Below, piece by piece: positions 30,751 through 41,800 of a stretch of 64,000 bases of DNA. Origin of the DNA: Kuafuiihalomonas sp050331295. Its GTDB lineage: Bacteria; Myxococcota; Kuafuiibacteriia; Kuafuiibacteriales; Kuafuiibacteriaceae. How positions within the stretch are numbered: position 1 is the first letter of the stretch; each line of letters begins with the position of its first letter. Location: contig JBHJGZ010000003.1 in the NCBI GenBank assembly GCA_050331295.1, positions 186,001-250,000 on the forward strand, read 5' to 3'. The notes beneath the pieces are model-generated. The model searched no databases. It had not been told where the DNA came from and was given only the letters and a program-made list of their open reading frames with translations. The position numbers and the translations under genes are program-made.

Positions 30751-32829
30751 CTAACGCTCCAGGCTTTGTTGAAGACCGACGCCGGCCGCGACGAGGCCGA
30801 CGAGCGCAAGCAGGTAGGTGATTGCTTGCCGCGGCTCCTCCCCAGCGTAGACATGCCACGACGAGTTCGAAAGCAGGGGAAGCATCATCACAGCCAAGAA
30901 GGAAAAGGTGACGACGAAGGCGAGGATGAAGCCCCGTAGAGGTCGGTCTCCGACGATCAGTCCAATGCCGATCGGAGCAAAAATCCGTTCGAGCCAGCGA
31001 CGCCTCCTTTGAAAGGATCGGACCTCCTCTTCCTTCTCGGCCCGGAGCCTCGGCTCGACCGCGACAGCGGTCACGAAGACCGACCGGCACTGCTCGCAAA
31101 GAGGCTTCGAACTCTCCCGAACGGCAGGACGGGCGCAGCGGGTACACGCCGTCGACAGGGCAGCTTTGACCCGTAGCCCCAACAAAACGAGGACGAACAA
31201 GCCGACCACCAAGAATGGCACATACCTGATCGGAGTGATGCCTCCGGTGGGCGTCCACAACGCCCGAACGAGGGCCTCTTCAGCCGTCTCGTCGACGCGA
31301 ATCAGCCTTGCCCACAAGATCGAATCCTCGAGCGGCACTTCCAGAAGGCGTGCTCCCGTCGGACGCGAGGTATCCTCTTCAGTGAAAGCGGCCGTGAGTT
31401 CTGGGGAGAGCTCCCGGGCTTCCATCAGCAGCGCGTCCGCTCGCTCGAATTGCCCGTCATCGGCCAAGAGCAGCGACAGATTCAAGCGCGGCTCAGCCAA
31501 TTCGGACTGGATAGCGACCTCGAACGCGGCCCGGGCCTCCGCCTGCTGGCCCGATACGAAGGCAAGCACAGCCGCGTTGTTTCTGCTTCGATGATCGTCC
31601 GGCGACATCTGTAGGACACGCGCATAGAACTGCCGGGCGACCTGAATCTCGCCTCGCTGCCGCGCTCGGTGCGCTTGCACCAGAGCGTGGACGAGTCGCG
31701 ACTCTGGGTCGTCGTCGTCCGAGAGAGCACTCAATCGTTCCCGGGCCTCGGTCGAGAGGGGTTCCTGCAGAGCGGCCGCGATGACGTCGGTGTCCGAGCC
31801 GTGAAACAAAATGAACGGCGCGGCCGCGCCGAGGAGGACGGGCGATAAAGCGAGCCCGACCGCCACCAGCCCCGAAAGGAGGCGTTCGCGGCCCGCTTGG
31901 TACGGTGCCACCACCGCGAGGCCCAACAGGACTGAACCCCAAGGACCAAAACCCAATGCAGCAGGCAAGAACACGATCACCAGGAGGACCAAGGTCAGCT
32001 CGCCGGTTCCGAGAACGCCTGGAAGCCGCCTCGAGATATCGTGGGCCGGATACCGCACGTACTTGAACAACTGCACGGCACCAAACGCCACGCCGACCAC
32101 GGCCAACGCAGCTACGAGCACCATCCCCGCCCAGGTTCCGAGCGTAACGGCATTTCGGAACGACAGCATCCAAGCCGACGCCAGGGAGCCAAACGACGAG
32201 GCGATCTGCACCACCTGGGTGGGATCGTGCTTGGCCTGAGCATACAGCATCGACCAGTGAGCAGCCGGCAGGTCTGGCGCGAGCTGGGCCGCGATGGCCG
32301 ACAGTTCTAGAGCACGCTCGGAATGATCCGCTTCGAGCTCCTGGCGTGCCTGGCGAAGGACCCAAGCCGCCGCGACCACGACGTTCCGAAGGCCGAGGCT
32401 GCGCTTGACCTCGACCAATTCCTGCAGCGCCAACTCGGCCGCATCGGTATCCGCCCGAAGCAAGGCATCCGACCTTCGCTGCATCGCTTCGCCTATCGAC
32501 GCTTCGGTTACCCACTCGACGGGCGCCGTCCGAACCGGAGGCGGGCGCGAGACGGCCCCCGTGTCCGGGACCCGCTGCACGTCCGGCATCAGGCGGGGTC
32601 TGGGAGGTGGGCCCGGGACCTCTTCGCGCTGGACTCCATCGCTGGATTCGTTCCGAATGGACCCCTCTGGCGGTTCTGGGTCCGCCTCGTCCTCCGGGCC
32701 CTCGAACTCGGAGAGGTCTTGCCAGGGCTCATCCGGCTCTTGAGCTTCCGCCGGGCGGGCCCCGCTGACGACCCCGTAAACGAGGACCATCCCCAGCCCA
32801 AAAACGGTGGACCAGTCCATCGGCTTCAT
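30751..32829 (-). CDS. Polytopic TPR membrane protein with a zinc-ribbon
   Basis: A 692-residue protein with a signal-like N-terminus (VFGLGMVLVYGVVSGARPAEAQ), a Pro/Glu-rich linker and a helical region (residues 120-230) preceding a group of membrane segments (GMVLVAALAVVGVAFGAVQLF; LTLVLLVIVFLPAALGFG; GLVAVGLALSPVLLGAAAPFILF). A TPR block follows (VARQFYARVLQMSPDDHRSRNNAAVLAFVSGQQAEARAAFEVAIQ). After another membrane helix comes a zinc-ribbon near residues 560-580 (CTRC...CEQC), then further membrane helices to the C-terminus. The order TPR plus zinc-ribbon plus membrane suggests a scaffold. Its ATG overlaps the stop of the giant TPR gene by 4 bp. I know no named family for the full architecture. 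Confidence 0.8.
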   Translation of the reverse strand: MKPMDWSTVFGLGMVLVYGVVSGARPAEAQEPDEPWQDLSEFEGPEDEADPEPPEGSIRNESSDGVQREEVPGPPPRPRLMPDVQRVPDTGAVSRPPPVRTAPVEWVTEASIGEAMQRRSDALLRADTDAAELALQELVEVKRSLGLRNVVVAAAWVLRQARQELEADHSERALELSAIAAQLAPDLPAAHWSMLYAQAKHDPTQVVQIASSFGSLASAWMLSFRNAVTLGTWAGMVLVAALAVVGVAFGAVQLFKYVRYPAHDISRRLPGVLGTGELTLVLLVIVFLPAALGFGPWGSVLLGLAVVAPYQAGRERLLSGLVAVGLALSPVLLGAAAPFILFHGSDTDVIAAALQEPLSTEARERLSALSDDDDPESRLVHALVQAHRARQRGEIQVARQFYARVLQMSPDDHRSRNNAAVLAFVSGQQAEARAAFEVAIQSELAEPRLNLSLLLADDGQFERADALLMEARELSPELTAAFTEEDTSRPTGARLLEVPLEDSILWARLIRVDETAEEALVRALWTPTGGITPIRYVPFLVVGLFVLVLLGLRVKAALSTACTRCARPAVRESSKPLCEQCRSVFVTAVAVEPRLRAEKEEEVRSFQRRRRWLERIFAPIGIGLIVGDRPLRGFILAFVVTFSFLAVMMLPLLSNSSWHVYAGEEPRQAITYLLALVGLVAAGVGLQQSLER

Positions 32830-35800
32830 GAAAGGCCCGCAACCACCCGAAGCAGGTCCGCCAATCTCGGAACGCTACGGAAGATATCGGTTCGAGCTCT
32901 CGGGTCGTCGAGGGGTACGAATCCCTTTCCGAGGCCCCAGCGCCCCAGAGCATCTGCCGCCGCCCGAAGGTCCGGTACGACGCCGAGGGCCCACGCGTCG
33001 GCGAGTCGCCGGTCGGGGATGACGCGAAAGGCAAGCTCACTGGCGGCTAGAAAGCGGATCGCCTCGGGGCTTTGCTCGATGTGGGACATCCAAGGCACCC
33101 AGACACAGGGCTGCCTCCCGATGTGAACCGTGAGTTCTTTGTTCGGGTCGTAATGTCGGACGACCCCGATTTCACCGAAGTCCGCGGACTCCACAGACAG
33201 GGTTGAGACCTCGTCTCTTTGGGATCCTTCGGCCGAGGCGACCGCTTGCTCGAAAGCGCGACGATGTTGAGCGGTCACATCTTCCCCCAGCCAAGCGGAG
33301 GCCCTGTCCCAAAACGTGGGTTGATCCGGCAGGCCCGCTTGAGGCTGGGCCACGCCTTGAGCCAGGAACGACCGCGCCCAGCGCGGTCCACGCGGATCCG
33401 GACTCATGTCGGTCCACGTCTCGAGCAACCTGAGATCCCACGGCTGTTGCACCAGCAATTCCTGGTAGATCTCGTGAACCCGGGGACTGGGGCCATCCTG
33501 GAGGCGGTCTGCATCGGCTAGGACCCGCATCAGAGCGTGGTCGGCGAAGCGGCGACAAAGCGCCTCGAGACCCTTCCGGACCTGGGGTTCGGAACGCTCC
33601 TGCCGGTCCAGTGACTCGGCGAGGGAGGCCAACCAGAACCGTGACTCGTCGGCGTGCCCCTGGGTCGGCGGGAGCGCCTCGAGTACCGCGTCGAGGCGCT
33701 CCGTCGCCCCGATTCGCCGAAAGACTTCCGCGGGTCGGCCGGCGCGCGCGTGCGTTCTTATCCATCCGGCGAGCTCCTCCGGCGAAGGATCCGCGACCTG
33801 GTCGAGCCCTCCGAGCCTCTCCATCAGGGGGACGAACCGTTCCCAGGCACCCCGTTGCCGCCAATGATCGGCCAGCTTTCCCAGCCCATCTTCGGTTCGC
33901 GCCTCGTTCAATCGCCGGGCGATACGGTGGACCGCCTGCTCGTCCCCCAACGCCAAGGCGGCGTCGAGTCCGTCCGCAAGGTCGGCCTCAGGCTCAACGA
34001 GAGCCGCCTCGAGTTTGGCCCGGGCGACGGCGGAAGACGGGGCCTGGGCGGCTTGAAGAACTTTCGCCTTGACGTGTCGAGCTCCCGGCAAGTCTGGCCG
34101 GAGGATCAACGCCTCATCGATGGCCTCGAGGGCGGGCGCGAAGGCGCCGCCACCGACCATGAGCTTGGCCAGCTCGAGGTCGAGCCGTGCACGCTCGTCG
34201 GCATCCAAAACGGGGTCCAACGCATCTCTGAGACGCTCCATGGGTTCGACCTGATGCTGCGGGTCGAGATGATCGCGGGCGACTTCCACGGCGCCACGGA
34301 GAGGACCGAGCCCACCTCGGTCCTTTTCGGATGACCGCTTCAACCAGTCATTGGCCCCGGCTGGGTCGCCCAACAATTGGGCAACACGTGCCGCTCGAAG
34401 CTCCAGCTCGCCGAGCACCCAAGGGGGCCCCCCCAAACGATCCAATCGCTCGAGGCTTCGGCGCGCTCCGGTCCAGTCTTCGGAAGCCAGCTCCACCAGC
34501 GCCAGCTCCGCCCAGGCCTCCACCGACAGAGGGTCGGCCTGCACGGCGCGATTGAGGGCTCTGCGCGCATGGGTCGAGGCGTCGGAGTGACGCCGCGCTT
34601 GATGAAAGCGTGCGACTTCCAACCAAACCTGGCACTTGACGTCGGGTTCGTGTGCCCCGACGGCCCGCTCTTCCCCACGCCGAACCAACTCGTCGATTCG
34701 GCCGGTCAGCTCCAAGAATGCCTTCGAAACGCCGATGTCGCGGGTTTCAAGCGGGGGGATGGTAGCTCCCGGGGCATCTCGGCCCGATTCGCTGGATCCC
34801 TCGGGAAAGTCTTCTTGCGCAGCTTGGGCCCGCAGCCCGGCTCCGCGGGAAGCTCGGCCCAACACCCGCTCACATATGCGAGCAGCCGCCACCCGAAGCC
34901 GGCCCCGCACCGGTCCTGGCTGCACTCGCTGGACCTGATTCTCCAGTTCCTGGACGATTTCGGCCGCCGGACCCCCCGTACGTGCGCGCGCCACCGCTTT
35001 GTCTAGAACCACCAGAATATGGTGGAAGTTCTGCAGGACGTCCTTCCACGCTGCGACTTCGTCTTGCAGGTCATCCGCCGAAACGCCGGGTCTGGATCCA
35101 TGCTCAGCCCGGAGTCGAAGCGCCTCCATGGCGAATGCTGCGGCCGCTTCATGCCGGAGGAGAGCACGCGCCACCTGGCTGGCCGAATCCGCCTCTTCGA
35201 TGGCGTCCTCGAAAGCTCCCAGCGTCGCACTCTGGGTCACGACACCCCACCGAAACGACAACTCCTCCGGCGCGTGCTTTGCCGCGACCCGCCAGGCGGC
35301 CAGCGCACCGCGACGGTCGTCCAGCTCGCGACTCCGAATCACTGCTACTCGACTGAGCGCCGCGGGATCGGAACCTCCGAACCGCGCCCATAACGCCGCC
35401 TCATCCGACGGCCGATGGCAACGACGATAGAGTCGCGCGAGCCGCAAGAGCCACCCGTACTTCGGACCCTCTCGGTCGATCACGTGCCACAGGATGGATG
35501 CGGCCCGTGATGGCTCACGGTCCTCGAGCAGGACCACCATTCGCAACCAATACTGACACTGCTCGTGCTCGGAAGAGAGCTCCGCCAGTCGCTCCAGCGC
35601 ATCCAGTTCCGCCGCCGCGAGGTCCAGTCGACGGGCCATGGCGCAGGTGTGATGAAGGATGTCTTTCAAAATGGGGCCCCCGTGGGCCTCCGCCGATTGG
35701 AGAACCTCGAGCGCCGCTGGACGATCCTCCTCCGCCATGGTTCGCCACCGTTCCAGGGCGCGCCGGCGCTCCTGTTCCGGCATGGCGGGGTCGAGGAATA

Positions 35801-38800
35801 CGCGCTCGAGAACAGCCTTCGCGTCGGACCACAAGCCACCTCGCTCCAGGGCGTCGACGTCATCTTCGAGGGGCGTGACTTCACCCGCCAGCCAGTCAGC
35901 GATGGTGAGGGTCGAGGCGCGGCTCGGTGAAGGCTGAAACTCTGCCCAAGCTCGCAGAACCGCGCTGCGCTCCGATGCGGAGCAGCTGGGGTCCGCCGCG
36001 GTCCGTTGTCGCTCCTCTGCCCACAGGTCGGCCGCATCCGACCGTCCACCACGACTGGCCGCTCGGGCCAGCCAGGGAAGGACGGCCCCACGCGGGCCCT
36101 GGTCACTCAATTCTGCCAGCAATACGGAATCCCGATCGGATCGGAACAGGAGCTCCGCCAGGCACGTCTGGTCGGTCCACCCCGTGATGCGCCGATGCCC
36201 GAGGAGAAGAGCTGCCCCCGCCTCGGGCCACGTACGCCCGAGCCGTCGAGCGACCGAAAGCACCCACGGCATGTGAACGGCGAAGGGAGGTTCGACCGTG
36301 GGAATGTTGTCCAAGTCCCCCACCAGTCGCTCAGCCAGGGTCCGGTCGCCGAGTTGGTCGGTCGCGATCCAAAGGCGAGCGGCCAACCGCTGAAAAGCGT
36401 GGGCGACGGCGTCGGGTCGGGTGGTGGGGACCGCGCTCTGGGCCAAAGCTCGCTCGGCATCCGCCCAGCGCTCGGAGGAGAGCATCAATGCGACCCGGAA
36501 CTGCACGAGGATGTCGGATGAGGTGGTTGGCGGGATAAGGGCCTGTGCTCCGGCCTCGTCTCCGGCTGCCAGCATCGCACCGGCCAAACCGAGGAGTGCC
36601 GCGTCTCGTCGGCCATCAGATGGACCCAAGCGCTCCAGAAGGGCCCGGGCGTGGTCCTTGGCCTCGTCCGTACATCCCGCCGCGACCGCCAGATCGGTCG
36701 CCTGCCGCAGCAGTCGAAAGCCGGGTTGAAGCTGGCAGGCCTCCCCGATGGATGACACGGCACGCCCGAACGCTCCGAGCCTCTCCCAACACACACGAGC
36801 CAGCAGGAGCAAACTCTCTACCTTCTCGCGGTCTTCGCTCTCGTTGGCGCGTTCTCGGAGCCGGTCCGCGACCTCCGACCAGCGTCCCATCGACGAGAGG
36901 ATGCCGAAATGCAAAGAGGAGCCACGCAAACCGCCGTCCTGAACCCAATCCAAGACGCGCTCGGGCTCTTGCTCCGCCATCGCCGCCACGTCGGCCCTCT
37001 CCGCGTTGGTCGATGCTTCGAGGCGGGCCAGGCGAAGAGCCGCTTCCTTCGCCATCGATGGCATCTCGAGGGCGCGGCGCCAGGCAGCGACCGCATCCGT
37101 CACCCGTCCATCCCGCTCCGCTCGTTCCGCGTGGTGGCGAAGAAGAAACTGGCCCAACGACGAATCGCCCAGATTCGCGGTTACGGCTTCTGGTGCAAAG
37201 CCATTCCATCGGTCCAGGGCGAACGTGAGGAGCGGGTGGCCTGGATCGATCTCGGAGGTGATGCCGTGCTCCAACACCGTGTTGGCCAGATCGACTTCTC
37301 CCCTCGCGTCGAGGCGTTTGACCAGGCTCAAGCGCACCATTCCGGCCTGTCGTGGGTTCGACCACTCATCGAGGGCGTGTAGCAGAATCTCATCAAGTTC
37401 AGTCGGGGTGACGGACAGCAGGGTCGACTGCATCTTGGTGAGAAGGCCATCGATTCGATCGTCCTGAACCGCTTCCAAGACACGCAGCGCCACTTCGCGA
37501 ATGCGGTCCGGGCGTCGTTCAACCGCGAGTTCGAGGGCTCGATGCAGCCGACGGATCTCTTCGTCGGGTTCCGGAGCGCGGGGCGCCCACGCGAGCAACG
37601 CCTCGATGGCCTCGTCCCAGGCCTCCGCGTGTTCCGCCAGGCGAAAGCGAACGCCCAGGGCGGCATCGGACGTCGGGTCGATCCGGAGTGCTTCGGCGAC
37701 CGCTCGATCGGCACCGTCCAGGTCCGACAACCAAGTCCGCAGCTCCGCCGCCAACACCCAATCCGAGGCGGACTGGGTCACCTCTGCCAGGGCTGTCTGG
37801 TGGACCTCCGCCCGGGCCCAGTCGCCGGCCTGCTCCCACAGCTCCCGCAGTCGTCGCCGAACCTCGGCTTCCTCGGCCTCCAGCATTCCGAGGCCGATGA
37901 CCGCTTCGAGGGGTTGCGCGATTTCCGCCGGATCGGCGCCGCGGGCTTCCCGGATGTCGGCCAACGCGCGGAGCCCTACCGTGCGTTCATTTTCGCTGAC
38001 GGTCTCCGGCCGGCAAAGCTCGACCCAAGCCCGTTCGAGGATCGCGAGGGCTTCTGGCTCCTTCGAGTCCCTAAACACGTGGATGACAGCATGGGCGGCT
38101 TCTCGCCGCACTCCGGGTGGCACCGCGTCGGAGTCGAAAAGCGCGTCAGCCTCGGTCCGCGCGTCGGCGAAACGTCCTCGCCTGAGCTCCACCAGGAGCG
38201 AAGCCAACAGAACGTCGGGTCCGCCCAGGTTGGCGTCGAGGGCCCGAACTTGGTCGATCGCGCGACGCTGGGCCTCGGGGTCGGGATTGGCCAACTGGAC
38301 CTCTAGCCACAACGGCGCGACATCCGGAAGACGGTCACGGGCCGAGGTCGACGCCCGCTCGAAGGCCTCCTCCAGCCAAGCGCTGCGCGCGGCGTCCCGA
38401 GGACGCAAGCGAGCCAAGGCGACCCGCACTTCGACGAACAGTTCATCCAATTCCAGCAGTCTTGCTTGGAGCGCTTCGGCCACTCGCTCCACTCGGTCTG
38501 GACGACCCTCGACGGCCTGAACCAGGCCATCGACCCCCCCCGCCCTCAGCGCAAACGCGGTCAGGAGCGCCCAGCTCGCGGGGGGAACCGAGTCCTCCGC
38601 GGAGAGACGATCGAGAACCGACAACAGCGTCCGTGGACCAACCTGCATCTCTGGGAGAGGGACTTCGGGCGCCTCCAAGATGAGCTCACCCAACAGCTCC
38701 GGTGCACCCTCCACCGAGTCGGATGCACGCATCGCCTCGCCGAGCCGCCTCCAGGATGTGGGTCCATCCCGCCTCGCCCAGGCGTGTCGGGCGGCCCGCA

Positions 38801-41800
38801 GCCAGTCCCGGGAGGCCTCGGGTCCCTCTTGCATCCGAGCGCGCGCCTCCAAAACCCCTTCGGCCCAGAGGCTCGACCCTTCATGATCAGCTCCGACAAA
38901 CGCTTCCACGTCTGCCTTTGGGAGCGCGCGGACGAGGTCGTCGAAACGGGCTTGTCGCGCCAAAACCCGAGCCAAGCGCAGGCGAATCTCCGAATGCTCG
39001 GGATCCTCCTCGGCCGCTTCGCGCAACAGGAGCTCCGCCGTTTCGTCGTCGCACCCGGCATCCACACGGTCCAGGAGCAGTTGGGCACGTCGAGGCCCGT
39101 TCAGCAGGCTGGACAGCAGCTCGGCGAGCTGCGTGTCTCGCCTCGACTCCGACGGGTGACGATAGAGGCTCCAGAGCATGTCCACCGCGCGAGCCACGGT
39201 TTCGGCCGATTCGGGACCGTGTTCTCCGCGAGCGGCTCGCGCCAACAAGGACACCTTTCGCTCGTCCTCCGGGTCCACGGCCTCGGCCAGCTGCATCCAC
39301 GCGGACGATTCCTGATCTGGATGCAGGGCGACATGGGCCTCGGTCGCGCGCACTGCTCGCTCGATACTCTTCTGATGTACGAGCTGGCTTCGTACCTGCT
39401 CCAGCCGCTCAGACCCCAACTCCGACGCGAGTTCTTCGAATCGATCTTGGCTGACGAGCAGCCTCTGAAGTCCGGCCACGGCCACCTCGCATCGAGGGTC
39501 GAGGGCGAGCGCTGCGCGGTACTCCGATTCGGCCGCCGACGCGTCCCCCATGCGCAGCTCATGGGTTTCGCCGAGCTGAGCTCGAAGGGAAGCGCGCCGT
39601 ACGTCATCCGGCTCCTCCTCGGCGCGACGTCTTTGGTCCTCCGCGAGTTCGCTCAGATCTGCGTGTCCATTCGACCAGGTCTCCAGGCGCTCGAGCGCCA
39701 TCTGAGAGGTGGTTCCGGAACCATGCTGAGCCACCCGACGCAGCATTTCGGTCCGATGCTCATCGTCGCCCTCGTCCGCCGTTTCGAGGAGCAGGTAACC
39801 CCAAGCGTCGCTCCCCAGCGGCAGATGACGCGCCATCACCTCGCTCAGCTGAATGCGCACGTCCTTCGACGCGCCCAACATCGCCGCCCATCCGAACGAT
39901 AACCCGAGGAGCTGGACCAGCTCATCGAGACGGCCCAGGGCCACGAGGATGCGTGCCGTCCGGTCTCGGAGCTCGAACGGGAGCGTTGCACCGTCCAGTT
40001 CAGCGACCAGGGCCAACACCGCCTCATCCGTGCCTCGTCCGCGCGCTACGAGCGCCTCCGCGCATGCGATGGAGGTGTGGGCGCGAAGCCAAGGATCCTT
40101 GATCTTCGTCAACTTTCGCTGCGTCCATTTCGTGAGTTGCTCCGCCGACGATGCTGGATCGGGGGTGGACGCTGCACACTCCAGTGCGATGGAGAGAACC
40201 TGATCCTCGGGCGTGCCGAGCTCTGCTCCGGCACCGAGTTCGGCCACGTATCGTTCGAGCAATTGCAAGTCCAGCCGCTCCATCAGGTCCCAGGCACGGT
40301 CCATGCGGGACTGGACGAGTGCGTTCGATCCGTCCTCGAGCTCCAGCCACGCCCGAACGATCCGACACGCCCACCGCTGCTCGTTGTCAGCCGATCGCCT
40401 CTCCACCAGCGCGATGGCTTCCAGCGCCAGGGCCGGAAAGGTCTTCAAGGTCGCGGCCGCGACCCGGATGGCCACATCACGGTCGGCGGTTTCCAGCGCG
40501 TTGGCGAATGCCCGTCGGGCGCGGTCTCGGTAAGAGGCATCGAGGTCGCGTTCGGCAGCCACCAGGTAGGACTCGCCTGCAGCGACCCAATGCTGCGACC
40601 GATCGGCTCCCGAACCATGGGCTCGCTCCGCTTCGGCCACGTAGGCTTCGGCCTTTTGGACGGGGTCCGCGGATTGCGAGACGAGCTGTCGGCGAAGACG
40701 GCGTACGTCGGCGTTGTCTGGGTCCAGCCGGTGCGCCGCTTCGAGTCGGGCGAGGGCAGAGGCCCTTCCTCGCTCCTCTGTCATCAGGGCTGAGGCGGCG
40801 TGAACCCAGGCCCACACCCGGTCTTCATTGGCCGGAACAAAACCCACGAGCTCGTCGAAAGCCGTCCAAGGGGGGCCATCCACACCAATCTCCGCGGCCC
40901 ACGCAGACCAACATTCGAGGATCGACCGGCCGAACGTCCGGTCTCGCGGAATGTCCTGCAAAGACGCTATCGCGTCATTCTTTCGGTTGAGGGCCAGCGC
41001 GAGGATCTGCGCACGTTCGAACAGAAAGCTGAGCCGCTCCGCATCCGTCGTGCGCTCCGCTCGTCTTTCCAACAGATCGACGAGCGTCTCGTGATCGTCA
41101 TCTTCTCGCGCCACCTCCTCCAAGCGCTGCAGGCTTCGGGTCAAATCGACGCCCTCACCCGAGACGGCCGCCAGGCTGAGCGCCGCGCGATCGTAGTGCA
41201 GCGTCAACTTGAGGTCGTTGACTCGGAGATATAGGTCTGCCGCCCGGACCGCATGGAGAGCCCCCGTCGCCGCCTGCCCGGCGCGGTCGGCTCGGCGCGA
41301 CGCTTGTCCAAAGGCGTCGGCGGCATGAGCGACATGGCCGAGCCGTTCGCACAGCGCCCCGAGCGCGGCCGAGATCCGGTGACTGGCGGGCGCTTCGGAC
41401 ATGGCGGAAGACAGAACCGCCACCGCTTCGTCGACCCGGTCTTCGGCCACCAGCAATTGGGCGCGCTCCAGAACCAGGCGTTCACGCACGGTACCGGCTT
41501 CGACCGCCGCTCGACGTGCCTGAACATCCACCCGGTCGGAAGGGGTGCGCTCCTCCAGCAGTTCATTGAGAAGACGGGTGGCCCGGTGTTCCAGGTCGGG
41601 GGACGCGCGTCGCGCGGCGGCCAATGCCCCCTCGGCGTCCTTGAGCGCCTGCTGGTTCTCGCCCGCCGCTCGCGCGACTCGAGCCGCTTCCATCAACAAC
41701 AGCGCCCGCTCTCCTTCCGGCGTTTCGGGCTGTTCTGCCTGTTGACGACGAAGCTCGGCGAGGCCTTCCCGGTCCCCCATGAGTCGATAGGCATCGGCCA